This document shows positions 26,947-34,541 of a stretch of DNA of 64,000 bases, one piece after another (positions within the stretch are counted from its first letter, which is position 1; each line of letters opens with the position of its first letter). A program made the translations under genes and the position numbers. The notes beneath the pieces were generated by a model that worked only from the letters and a program-made list of their open reading frames with translations, did not search any database and was not told the DNA's origin. Origin of the DNA: Microbacterium ulmi. Lineage in GTDB: Bacteria; Actinomycetota; Actinomycetes; Actinomycetales; Microbacteriaceae. The stretch lies in the NCBI RefSeq assembly GCF_011759705.1, contig NZ_JAAOZF010000001.1:1609152-1673151 (forward strand), given 5' to 3'.

Positions 26947-27913
26947 CGCGGATCAGCTCCTCGTCGGGCACGACCGTCGCACGCGAGAGCCACGCGGGGA
27001 CCTCGTCGAGCGTGCGGGGCGCCGGCCCCGGGATGAACGTCGCGATCGCCGTCGCCTGCTCGCGGCGGGGCCACGGGTCCGTCAGCGCGGCGACGAGGGC
27101 CGCGCCGCGCAGGCCCGCGGCATCCATCGCCGAGAGCTCGTCGACCTGGACGCCGGGCACCCGCTCGCCGTTGCCGAGGTCCGTGCCGTACAGCACGGCC
27201 CCGCCCGCCGCGACGAAGGCCGCGAGGTTCGCGATCGCACGCTCGCGATCGCCGTCGCCGTGGATCGCGACCGTCGGGATCCAGCGCTGACCGCTCGCGA
27301 CCGCCTCCCCGATCTCCGCAGGCGACAGCGTCTCCGAGAACGGCGCGTGGGCGAGGGCGTCGACGCCCGCGTCGAGGGCGCGACGGGCCATCCCCATCCC
27401 CTCGACGTGCGCGACGACGGGGCGCCCGCGCGTCCGCGCCGCCGCGACGACGGCGCTCAGGGTCGCGGGGTCGAGCACGGGCCCGGCAGCGGCGTTCAGG
27501 GCCACCTTGACGACGGATGCCCCGAAGACGGCCTGCTCGTCGACGGCGGTCGCCGCACCGCCCGCGGCACCGGCGTGGAGCGTCGCGTCCGACACCTCGC
27601 GCGCGATCTCCGCGGGGGCCCAGGGTCTGCCGATCGGATAGCCGCCCGGCGCCGTCAGGATCGCGCCCGCGTAGGCGACGCGGGGGAAGCCGTCCTTCGG
27701 CAGGCGGGCGAGGGCGACGGGATCGCCGCCCAGGTCGAGGACGCCCGCGATGCCGCCCGCGGGGAGGGCATGTGCGTCGATGAGGTGCAGATGCACGTGG
27801 TGGTCGACGAACGGGGGAAGGGCGACGCCGTGCTCGCCGGTCAGGGCGCGACGGCAGGGCGCGGCATCCTGACCCACGAGGTCGCGCAGCGCGAACGGGT
27901 CGATGTGCGTCAT
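26936..27913 (-). CDS. Amidohydrolase-superfamily protein, candidate N-formylkynurenine formamidase
   Basis: 325 residues. Metal-site elements of the amidohydrolase superfamily are in order: DHHVHLH (HxH at about 39-41), a Lys in VVKVAL, His in VVAHVEG, His in DALAHAPF and Asp in LYGTDLGN. It resembles imidazolonepropionase/prolidase-like members but is shorter. It is wedged between kynA and kynU with a 4-nt overlap upstream and an 11-nt overlap downstream. The step between those enzymes, hydrolysis of N-formyl-L-kynurenine, has no canonical enzyme (KynB cyclase-like or AFMID alpha/beta hydrolase) in the window. The inference is that this protein supplies that step; direct evidence is lacking. 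Confidence 0.85.
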   Translation of the reverse strand: MTHIDPFALRDLVGQDAAPCRRALTGEHGVALPPFVDHHVHLHLIDAHALPAGGIAGVLDLGGDPVALARLPKDGFPRVAYAGAILTAPGGYPIGRPWAPAEIAREVSDATLHAGAAGGAATAVDEQAVFGASVVKVALNAAAGPVLDPATLSAVVAAARTRGRPVVAHVEGMGMARRALDAGVDALAHAPFSETLSPAEIGEAVASGQRWIPTVAIHGDGDRERAIANLAAFVAAGGAVLYGTDLGNGERVPGVQVDELSAMDAAGLRGAALVAALTDPWPRREQATAIATFIPGPAPRTLDEVPAWLSRATVVPDEELIRDDV

Positions 27914-28794
27914 CCCGCTCGGCCCCCTGGAGCCGCGTCCTCGAGCTCGGTCCTCACGGCGAACAGCTCGGGGAAGAACGTCAGCTCGAGCGCGCGCTGC
28001 AGGAACGGCACGCCGCTCGAACCGCCCGTGCCGACCTTGAAGCCGATGATGCGCTCGACCGTCTTGAGGTGCCGGAACCGCCAGAGCTGGAAGTTGTCCT
28101 CGAGGTCGACGAGCTCCTCGCAGGTCTCGTACGCGGCCCAGTGCTGCGCCGGATCCTCGTAGATCGCGGCGAAGATCGGCACGAGCCCGGGCGTGAACTC
28201 CCACGCCTTCGTGACGTCGCGGCCGAGCACGGCATCCGGGATCGGGTAGCCGGCGCGCGCGAGCATGCGCAGGAACTCGTCGTAGAGGCTCGGGGCCTCG
28301 AGCGCGGCCCGCACGAGAGCGAGGTTCTCGGGCTCGGCCTGGAAGACCCTGAGCATGCCGGCGTTCTTGTTGCCGAGCGTGAACTCGACGGCACGGTACT
28401 GCGCCGACTGGAATCCGCTGGCGTTCCCGAGCACGCCGCGGAACTGGGCGTACTCCGCGGGGGTCAGGGTCGCGAGCACCGACCACTGCTCGGTCAGCGT
28501 CCTCTGGATGTGCTTGACCCGCGCGATGCACTTGAGCGCAGGCGCGAGCTGATCGTCGCGCAGCAGCCGGCACGCCGCCGACAGCTCGTGGAGCACGAGC
28601 TTGAGCCACAGCTCGGTCGTCTGGTGCTGCACGATGAACAGCAGCTCGTCGTGGTGCTCGGGATCGGAGAGCGGATGCTGCGCCGCGAGCAGCGTGTCCA
28701 GCTCGAGGTACCCGCCATAGCTCATGCGGTGCGAGAAGTCGGTGACGACCGACCCCTCGATCGCCCGGGTGTTGCGCGCGACGCCCTCTCCCAC
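27910..28794 (-). CDS. kynA: Tryptophan 2,3-dioxygenase
   Basis: 294 residues, a heme enzyme opening the indole ring of L-tryptophan to N-formylkynurenine. It has SYGGYLELDTLL, the substrate and heme-site stretch FIVQHQTTELWLK, and the C-terminal WRFRHLKTVERIIGFKVGTGGSSGV with the proximal His and the GTGGS loop. The GTG start is supported by a CACTAGGCT -10 sequence that would place the transcript start at or next to the GTG, implying a leaderless message. The ATGA overlap with the amidohydrolase makes it the first gene of a three-gene kynurenine operon. Substrate induction would be expected but no operator is evident. Confidence 0.96.
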   Translation of the reverse strand: MGEGVARNTRAIEGSVVTDFSHRMSYGGYLELDTLLAAQHPLSDPEHHDELLFIVQHQTTELWLKLVLHELSAACRLLRDDQLAPALKCIARVKHIQRTLTEQWSVLATLTPAEYAQFRGVLGNASGFQSAQYRAVEFTLGNKNAGMLRVFQAEPENLALVRAALEAPSLYDEFLRMLARAGYPIPDAVLGRDVTKAWEFTPGLVPIFAAIYEDPAQHWAAYETCEELVDLEDNFQLWRFRHLKTVERIIGFKVGTGGSSGVPFLQRALELTFFPELFAVRTELEDAAPGGRAG

Positions 28795-28853
28795 GGGCCA
28801 AGCCTAGTGAGAGAGGCCCGCAGCGTCAGTCCCCCGCTCGCAGCGCTCCGATG

Positions 28854-29102
28854 TCACAGGCGGCTGTCGACGAGCGCTGCGAGGGTGCCGATGGACTCGA
28901 AGGCGTCGCCCGAGACGTCGTCGGGGTCGAAGACGAAGCCGAAGCGGTCTTCCAGCGCGGCGATCAGCTCGAGGACCGCGAGGGAGTCGAGCTCGGGCAG
29001 CGCTCCGAACAGCCTGGTGTCGGCGTCGAGGGTTCGCACGTCCAGCTCGAGGACGTGCGCGACGACCTCCGAGACCCGGCCGACAGTCGTGTCCGTCATC
29101 AT
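28854..29102 (-). CDS. Acyl carrier protein-like protein
   Basis: 82 residues. The phosphopantetheine attachment motif ELDSLAVLELIAALED places the modified serine at residue 40 in the usual four-helix carrier fold. An alternative ATG lies one codon downstream; a purine-rich GAAGAGGAAGAG site precedes both. It is the last gene of a cassette with a PLP decarboxylase, an acyl-AMP ligase and a GNAT-like protein, and starts 20 bases after the decarboxylase stop. It most likely carries the substrate activated by the ligase rather than serving fatty-acid synthesis, comparable to DltC in D-alanylation systems. Confidence 0.9.
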   Translation of the reverse strand: MMTDTTVGRVSEVVAHVLELDVRTLDADTRLFGALPELDSLAVLELIAALEDRFGFVFDPDDVSGDAFESIGTLAALVDSRL

Positions 29103-29122
29103 CTCTTCCTCTTCTCTCTCGT

Positions 29123-30355
29123 TCAGACGACCATCTCGGCGGCGTCAGGGTGACTCAGGAATCGCGTGGGGCTGGCGGTGAGGCCGTACGCGCCCGCGTG
29201 GAAGATCGCGACGAGGTCGCCGACGTCGACCGCAGGCAGCGCCACGTTGCGCCCCAGGAGGTCGAGCGGCGTGCAGGAGCATCCGACGATCTCGGCCTCC
29301 TCCGCGTCGTGCGCTTCGCCCGCGTGCGTCGCGCTCACGATGGGGAAGTTCCGGCGGATGACCTGCCCGAAGCTTCCCGCCGCCGCGAGCTGGTGATGCA
29401 GGCCGCCGTCGACGACGAGGAACGTCTTTCCTCGTGAGACCTTCTTGTCGATGATGCGGGTCACGTAGACGCCGACGGGCCCGACGATGTAGCGGCCGAG
29501 CTCGACGACGAACGTCGCACCGCCGAGCCCCGCCTCGCGGCCTTCCCGGACCGAGACGGCGAGCGCGTCTCCGACGGCGTCGACGTCGAGCGCCTCGTCG
29601 GCGTCGAAGTACGGGATGCCGAAGCCGCCGCCGATGTTGACGTACCGCACGGGCTCGGGCGCCCCCCGTGCCAGCTCCGCGATCAGCCGGATCGTCTCCC
29701 GCTGGGCCTCGATGAGCGCGTCAGCGATGAGGTTCTGGGATCCCGCGAAGAGGTGGAAGCCGACGAACTCGGCGTCGGCCTCGCCGATCTCGGGGAGGAT
29801 CTCGGGCACCTCCTCGGCGTCGATGCCGAACTGCTGCGGTCCGCCCGCCATCCGCATTCCCGACCCCTTCACGCCGAACGGGGGATTGATCCGGACCGCG
29901 ACCCTCGGTCGGACGCCGACGTCTGAGGCGACCGCGACGGCGCGGCGCAGCTCTCGGCGCGACTCGAGCTCGATCGTGACGCCCGCGGCGATGGCCGCCC
30001 TGAGCTCGTCGTCGGTCTTGCCGGGCCCCGCGAAGCTGATGCGGTCGGCTCGCGTGGGGGTGTCCAGCGCTACGCGCATCTCGGCGGCCGAGGCGACGTC
30101 GAAGCGATCGACGAGCGGGGACAGATGCTGCACGATCGCGGGCATCGGGTTCGCCTTGACGGCGTAGCTCAACTGGACATCGTCCGGGAGCGCGTGACGG
30201 AGCCGCCCCACGCGTGCAGTGAGCTGCGAGCGGTCATAGGCGAACAGCGGAGTTCCGCCGGCTCGCAGCGCGAGGAGGGACACGCGGGTTCCGCCGACCC
30301 CGAGCTCGCCGTCCTCGACGCCGAAGCTTCTCACCAGGTCCTCGATGTTGCTCAT
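29123..30355 (-). CDS. PLP-dependent decarboxylase (ornithine/diaminopimelate decarboxylase fold type III)
   Basis: 410 residues. The PLP lysine is in SYAVKANP (K67), the phosphate-binding glycines in NIGGGFGIPYF, and the catalytic Cys in VGCSCTPLDLLG. This is the alanine-racemase-type barrel of the DAP/ornithine decarboxylase group. Its arrangement with an acyl-AMP ligase and a carrier protein matches the subset found near exosortase and other envelope loci rather than lysine biosynthesis. It probably decarboxylates a free or carrier-bound amino acid to an amine. The substrate is unknown. The ATG overlaps the stop of the ligase gene. Confidence 0.9.
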   Translation of the reverse strand: MSNIEDLVRSFGVEDGELGVGGTRVSLLALRAGGTPLFAYDRSQLTARVGRLRHALPDDVQLSYAVKANPMPAIVQHLSPLVDRFDVASAAEMRVALDTPTRADRISFAGPGKTDDELRAAIAAGVTIELESRRELRRAVAVASDVGVRPRVAVRINPPFGVKGSGMRMAGGPQQFGIDAEEVPEILPEIGEADAEFVGFHLFAGSQNLIADALIEAQRETIRLIAELARGAPEPVRYVNIGGGFGIPYFDADEALDVDAVGDALAVSVREGREAGLGGATFVVELGRYIVGPVGVYVTRIIDKKVSRGKTFLVVDGGLHHQLAAAGSFGQVIRRNFPIVSATHAGEAHDAEEAEIVGCSCTPLDLLGRNVALPAVDVGDLVAIFHAGAYGLTASPTRFLSHPDAAEMVV

Positions 30356-31908
30356 CCGTGCTCCTCACGCAGTCGCGCCCTGTCGTACTTTCCGTTCGGG
30401 TTGCGGGGAAGGTCGTCGACCGCGACGACGACCTCGGGGACCATGAAGCCCGGGAGCTCGACGCGCAGCGCCGCACGCAGTGCGGTCACGTCGACCGGCG
30501 CTCCCGCACGCGCCACGATCATCACGATCCGCTGCCCGACGGCGGGATCGTCTCGTCCCAGCGCGACCGCCTCCGTGACGAGGCCCGTCGACAGGGCCGC
30601 CTCTTCGAGCTCCGTCGGGCTGATCCGGTAGCCCGAGTGCTTGATCATCTCGTCGGCACGCGCGACGAAGAAGAGGTAGCCGTCCTCGTCGCGCACGACG
30701 GTGTCGCCCGACCAGACCGCCCGCTCCGGGATCCTCCACGCGGCGGCCTGCGAGCCGGGCGGCCACGGGCGGAACCGCTCCGCCGTGCGCTGCGGATCGT
30801 TCCAGTAGCCGAGGGCGACGAGGGCGCCGCGGTGCACGAGCTCTCCGGGCTCTCCCGGGTCGCACTCCGTTCCGTCGGCTCGCAGCACGAGGACCTCGGC
30901 GTTCGGGATGGCGCGTCCGATCGAGTCAGGTCGGCGATCCACCTCGCCGGGCGGCAGATACGTCGACCGGAACGCCTCCGTGAGGCCGTACATGAGGAAG
31001 ACATCGGTGTGCGGAAGCTGTCGGCGCAGACGGTCGAGGGTCGCGCGCGGCAGTCGGCCTCCCGTCGTCGCGATGCGCCGCAGCGACATCGTCGCGGGGG
31101 ACCAGTCCTGCTCGGCGAGCTGGCTCCACAGCGGCGGCACCCCGGTGATGGCTGTGACGCCGTGGCGCACGCACGTGGCGACGACATCGCGCGGAAGGAG
31201 ATAGTTGATCAGCACGACGTGGGCTCCGGCCGCGAAGCCCGTCGTGAGCTGGCTCAGGCCCGCGTCGAAGCTCAGGGGGAGAACCGCGAGGATGACGTCG
31301 TCCTGCGTGTTCCCGAGGTAGGTGTTGACGCTCTCGGCGCCCGCCAGGAGGTTCCGATGCGTCAGCGCGACCCCTTTGGGGCTGCCCGTGCTGCCGGACG
31401 TGTAGATGATCGCGGCGAGATCCGAGTCGATGACGTCGGGCAGCCGCGTCGCGGGGGAGTCGGCAAGGGGCCAGGAGTGCACCGCGAGCCGCCCGTCCTC
31501 GGTGGCGGCATCCGAACCGAGCAGGATCACATGCGCGAGGGGTGAGCCGTCCGGGAGAGCAGACCCGAGGGCGGCCCAGCGCTCGACCGAGGTGACGAGC
31601 ACGGTCGCGCCGCTGTCGCCCACGATGTGTGCGACCTGTCTGGGCTTGAGCACGGGGTTGACGGGCACGAACGCGGCTCCGGCCGCCGCGATGCCGAAGA
31701 GCGCCACGACCGTCTCGAGCCGCTTCTCGAGGAACACCGCGACGCGGTCGCCGCGCTCGAGCGGGAGTGCGACGAGGGCGCGAGCGAGTCGATCGGCGGC
31801 GTCGGCGAGCTCCGCATAGGCGAGTGCGCCGGCCGGCGCGGAGAGTGCGATCCGATCGGGTGCGCTGTGGGCGGCGATCCTGAGCAGCTCTGCGATCGAG
31901 GAAGGCAT
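30352..31908 (-). CDS. Acyl-AMP ligase (ANL superfamily)
   Basis: 518 residues, the normal length of acyl-CoA synthetases/adenylation domains. Core motifs are IIYTSGSTGSPKGVALTHRN (A3), the MYGLTEAFRSTYLPPGE region (A5), SGDTVVRDEDGY (A7), HSGYRISPTELEEA (A8) and the catalytic lysine in NPNGKYDRARL (A10). It adenylates a carboxylic or amino acid and passes it to CoA or, more likely here, to the carrier protein encoded two genes downstream. It overlaps the decarboxylase by 4 nt and starts 8 bases after the GNAT-like gene, so the four genes form one operon. Substrate specificity is not readable by eye. Confidence 0.92.
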   Translation of the reverse strand: MPSSIAELLRIAAHSAPDRIALSAPAGALAYAELADAADRLARALVALPLERGDRVAVFLEKRLETVVALFGIAAAGAAFVPVNPVLKPRQVAHIVGDSGATVLVTSVERWAALGSALPDGSPLAHVILLGSDAATEDGRLAVHSWPLADSPATRLPDVIDSDLAAIIYTSGSTGSPKGVALTHRNLLAGAESVNTYLGNTQDDVILAVLPLSFDAGLSQLTTGFAAGAHVVLINYLLPRDVVATCVRHGVTAITGVPPLWSQLAEQDWSPATMSLRRIATTGGRLPRATLDRLRRQLPHTDVFLMYGLTEAFRSTYLPPGEVDRRPDSIGRAIPNAEVLVLRADGTECDPGEPGELVHRGALVALGYWNDPQRTAERFRPWPPGSQAAAWRIPERAVWSGDTVVRDEDGYLFFVARADEMIKHSGYRISPTELEEAALSTGLVTEAVALGRDDPAVGQRIVMIVARAGAPVDVTALRAALRVELPGFMVPEVVVAVDDLPRNPNGKYDRARLREEHG

Positions 31909-31916
31909 CGGCGGTC

Positions 31917-32756
31917 CTACCTCGCCCAGATGAGTGGGCTGTAGAGCTCGTCCAGCTCGCTCTCGGGAACGTGCGCGCTCTTGAACTGGCGGGGCACGGA
32001 CGGTGCCGCGCGTGCCCAGGGCACGGGGCCGCCGATCGTGCGCAGCTCCGCCACGGTGAACAGCGATCGATGCCGCAGCAGCACGTGCCACAGCACGCGT
32101 GACAGCGAGGCGCGGAAGACCGGGATGTCGCTCACATGGAGCAGGCGAGCCCGTGACAGTCGTCCGGGCGAGGCCCGGTGGACGATGTGGCTCGTCTTCG
32201 CGCCGTCGACGACGACGAGCTGCGCGATGCCGGGAATCCCCTGATGATCGCGGAAGACTCTGGCGTCGCGACCGCGCAGGGTGGCGGCGATCCGCTCGGG
32301 ATCCGTGATGATCCTGACCCCGCGGCGCAGGGCGGGCGGCCGCAGGTTCCAGATGCTGAGCGCCCGCGTGTCCATGTCGTCGAACCCGAATCGGCGATTG
32401 ATCGGGCGGACCTGGGGGAAGGGGCTGTAGTCGGTGAACACGTCGACGTCCTGCGCGAGAAGCGCGCGGAACAGGAGGAGGCTCTGGAGGCGGTACGGCT
32501 CCTGGACATGCCACGAGCCGAGATGGCAGACCGTGTGTCCGTCGCGGGTGTCGCCGTAGGTGGCCAGGAACACGCCGGCGACGATCCCGTCATCCCTCCG
32601 CAGCTGGAATCCGAGGTTGGGCGGACTCGAGTCCGACGCCCATCGGAGCGCGTCCTTCCACTGCTGCGGCGAGCGCAGGCTGTCGCCCGTGGCGACCAGG
32701 TACTCGGCGATCGCGTCGATGTCCGACACGGTCACGGGTACGACCGTTGCAGTCAT
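31917..32756 (-). CDS. GNAT-like acyltransferase, first gene of the ACP/ligase cassette
   Basis: 279 residues. The N-terminal half resembles a GNAT acyltransferase (a central LGFQLRRDDGIVAGVFLATY strand pair, then HLGSWHVQEPYRLQSLLL as the cofactor-binding helix region). The C-terminal 100 residues are basic and unassigned. No signal peptide or membrane segment is seen. As the leading gene of the cassette it could transfer the carrier-bound group to its final acceptor. The ATG is preceded by CTGGGGA and a hairpin, the leader type shared with envelope genes later in the window, which ties the cassette to envelope modification. Confidence 0.7.
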   Translation of the reverse strand: MTATVVPVTVSDIDAIAEYLVATGDSLRSPQQWKDALRWASDSSPPNLGFQLRRDDGIVAGVFLATYGDTRDGHTVCHLGSWHVQEPYRLQSLLLFRALLAQDVDVFTDYSPFPQVRPINRRFGFDDMDTRALSIWNLRPPALRRGVRIITDPERIAATLRGRDARVFRDHQGIPGIAQLVVVDGAKTSHIVHRASPGRLSRARLLHVSDIPVFRASLSRVLWHVLLRHRSLFTVAELRTIGGPVPWARAAPSVPRQFKSAHVPESELDELYSPLIWAR

Positions 32757-32764
32757 TCGACCAC

Positions 32765-32801
32765 TCCCCAGCGGTGGACGCCCGGCGAGCGGGCGACACT
32801 A
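32765..32801 (-). promoter_or_regulatory. 5' leader of the ACP/ligase cassette: -10, hairpin, CTGGGGA
   Basis: On the minus strand: TAGTGT -10 (32801-32796), a 5-bp hairpin (GCCCG/CGGGC arms at 32790-32794 and 32780-32784), then CTGGGGA (32771-32765), 8 nt before the ATG at 32756. Confidence 0.5.
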
Positions 32802-32885
32802 TGACGCCTTCATCGTACGAAAACGAGGGAGATCGCGATAGGCCCGTCTCGCGTCCGCGGCGGACGACCGGCGCGCGCCCCTGCG

Positions 32886-33152
32886 TCAGATCAGGGCGAG
32901 CTCCCGCAGCTTCGACTCGACGTCCGCGTTCGACGGCTCGACGTGATGCGTCGAGTCGGGGTAGACGACGACGGGGATGTTCGTGCGGCCCGAGATCTCG
33001 CGTGCGACGTCCGCGGCGGCGGGCTCGGCGACGAGGTCGACGTAGTCGTATGCGACGCCCAGCTCGTCGAGCTGCTTCTTCGTGCGGATGCAGTCGCGGC
33101 ACCAGTCGGCGCCGAACATCGTGATCGTCGCGGTCGAGTCAGGAGAGGTCAT
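32886..33152 (-). CDS. Glutaredoxin/mycoredoxin-like small redox protein
   Basis: 88 residues with a thioredoxin fold: an active-site WCRDC (C18, C21) after the first strand, and the cis-proline segment TNIPVVVYPD. The size and the CxxC followed by TKKQLDELG are typical of mycoredoxins, which reduce mycothiol-mixed disulfides in actinobacteria. The start is uncertain: the only purine-rich site (GGAGG) sits almost against the chosen ATG, and an in-frame ATG at 33170 would add six residues but has no site of its own. It is divergent from the GT2-GtrA gene. Confidence 0.85.
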   Translation of the reverse strand: MTSPDSTATITMFGADWCRDCIRTKKQLDELGVAYDYVDLVAEPAAADVAREISGRTNIPVVVYPDSTHHVEPSNADVESKLRELALI

Positions 33153-33291
33153 GCCTCCATTCTCGTGCATGAATCGTGGGGGAACGCTGAGCGGACGCGT
33201 GCACGCCGGCGCGCCGCGTATACCGCACGAGCGCGATCCTGTTCGCCCGTGCGTTTCGCCGCGGGGCCATGACGTGCGACCATTTACAGAA

Positions 33292-33327
33292 GTCGGCATG
33301 GGGACCGACCGGATCGGCGACAGGGGA
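33292..33327 (+). promoter_or_regulatory. 5' leader of GT2-GtrA gene: hairpin and CAGGGGA
   Basis: A 5-bp hairpin (GTCGG 33292-33296 with CCGAC 33305-33309) is followed by CAGGGGA (33321-33327). A weak -10-like TTTACA lies at 33283-33288. By analogy with the other leaders, translation should begin a few bases after the G-run, at about 33330-33336, where only GTC and ATC codons are in frame. Confidence 0.4.
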
Positions 33328-33350
33328 CCGTCATCGAACTTTCCATCATC

Positions 33351-34484
33351 GTGCCGACGTTCAACGAGGCACCCAACGTCGCGGAGCTCGTCCGTCGCGT
33401 CGCCCTCGCCGTCGAGGGCGTCGACGCCGAGATCATCTTCGTCGACGACAGCACCGACGACACCCCCGACGTCGTCCGGCAGGTGGCGGCATCCGCCCCT
33501 CTTCCCGTGCGGCTCATCCACCGTGACGAGAAGACCGGAGGCCTCGGGGGCGCCGTCGTCGAGGGGTTCGCGGCCGCGGCATCCGACTCGTGCCTCGTCA
33601 TGGACGGCGACCTGCAGCATCCGCCCGAGAAGATCCCCGAGATGGTCGAGCGTCTGAGCCGAGGCGACGTCGACGTCGTCGTCGCGTCGCGCTACGCCGG
33701 GGGAGGAACCGCGAGCGGACTCGCCGATCGCACCCGCGTGCTGGTCTCGAAGGTGTCGACGGCTGTGACGAAGGCGATGTTCCCCGTCAAACTGCGCGAT
33801 GTCACCGACCCGATGACGGGCTTCTTCCTCGCCGACCGGCGTGTCATCGACCTCGATGGGCTGAAGCCCCGCGGGTTCAAGATCCTTCTCGAGATCCTCG
33901 CCCGCAGGGCTTTCCGCATCGCGGAGGTGCCGTTCGACTTCGCCGACCGTCACGCGGGCGAGTCGAAGGCGTCGCTGCGCCAGGGCATGCACTTCCTCAC
34001 GCAGCTCGCGGCGCTGCGCTTCGGCAAGATGTCGATGTTCGCCGTCATCGGCGGGCTCGGAGCCCTCGCCAACGTCCTCATCGTGTGGGTGCTGACGATG
34101 CTCGGCGTCAACTACATCGTCGCGGCCGTCATCGCGGCCGAGGTGACGATCGTCGGCAACTTCCTGCTCATCGAGCGGTTCGTCTTCCAGGACATGCGCG
34201 GGCAGGCGTCGGGCGCGTGGTCGCGCTTCGCGAAGTCGTTCGGGTTCAACAACGCCGAAGCCGTCATCCGCATCCCCATCGTCGCGCTCATGGTCGAGTC
34301 GGGGCACATCTCGAGCGTCATCGCGACCGCGATCACGCTCGTCGTCGCGTTCTTCGTGCGGTTCGTGTTCCACTCGCTCGTCGTGTACGCGCCGCGCAAG
34401 GCCGACAAGGACGCCAAGCCCTCGCCGGTCCGCGACGCGATCGAAGACCTCGACCGCCAGGCGATCCAGCCGGGCGAGCTCTAG
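33351..34484 (+). CDS. GT2 polyprenyl-phosphate glycosyltransferase fused to GtrA domain
   Basis: The frame from the first canonical start (GTG 33351) gives 377 residues, but that start cuts the first beta strand of the GT2 fold. The in-frame residues IELSII directly upstream belong to the protein, so the true start is probably near 33333. The N-terminal half is a dolichol/polyprenyl-phosphate-mannose-synthase-type GT2 (VDDSTDDT, MDGDLQHPPEKI, ASRYAGGG, MTGFFLADRR). The C-terminal 130 residues are a GtrA domain with four membrane helices. It should load mannose or another hexose onto polyprenyl phosphate and help flip it, feeding the GT87 enzymes nearby. Confidence 0.9.
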   Translation: MPTFNEAPNVAELVRRVALAVEGVDAEIIFVDDSTDDTPDVVRQVAASAPLPVRLIHRDEKTGGLGGAVVEGFAAAASDSCLVMDGDLQHPPEKIPEMVERLSRGDVDVVVASRYAGGGTASGLADRTRVLVSKVSTAVTKAMFPVKLRDVTDPMTGFFLADRRVIDLDGLKPRGFKILLEILARRAFRIAEVPFDFADRHAGESKASLRQGMHFLTQLAALRFGKMSMFAVIGGLGALANVLIVWVLTMLGVNYIVAAVIAAEVTIVGNFLLIERFVFQDMRGQASGAWSRFAKSFGFNNAEAVIRIPIVALMVESGHISSVIATAITLVVAFFVRFVFHSLVVYAPRKADKDAKPSPVRDAIEDLDRQAIQPGEL

Positions 34485-34541
34485 AGGCGGCGCCCGATCA
34501 GGCGACGCAGGCGCCGTCGCACTCGCGCAGTCGGACGGTGG

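Noticed and set aside
34502..34520. Short inverted repeat between the convergent GT2-GtrA and GT87 genes as terminator
   Set aside because: Only 6 bp of stem (GCGACG/CGTCGC) with a 7-base loop and no T-tract; such pairs are common by chance at this GC content.
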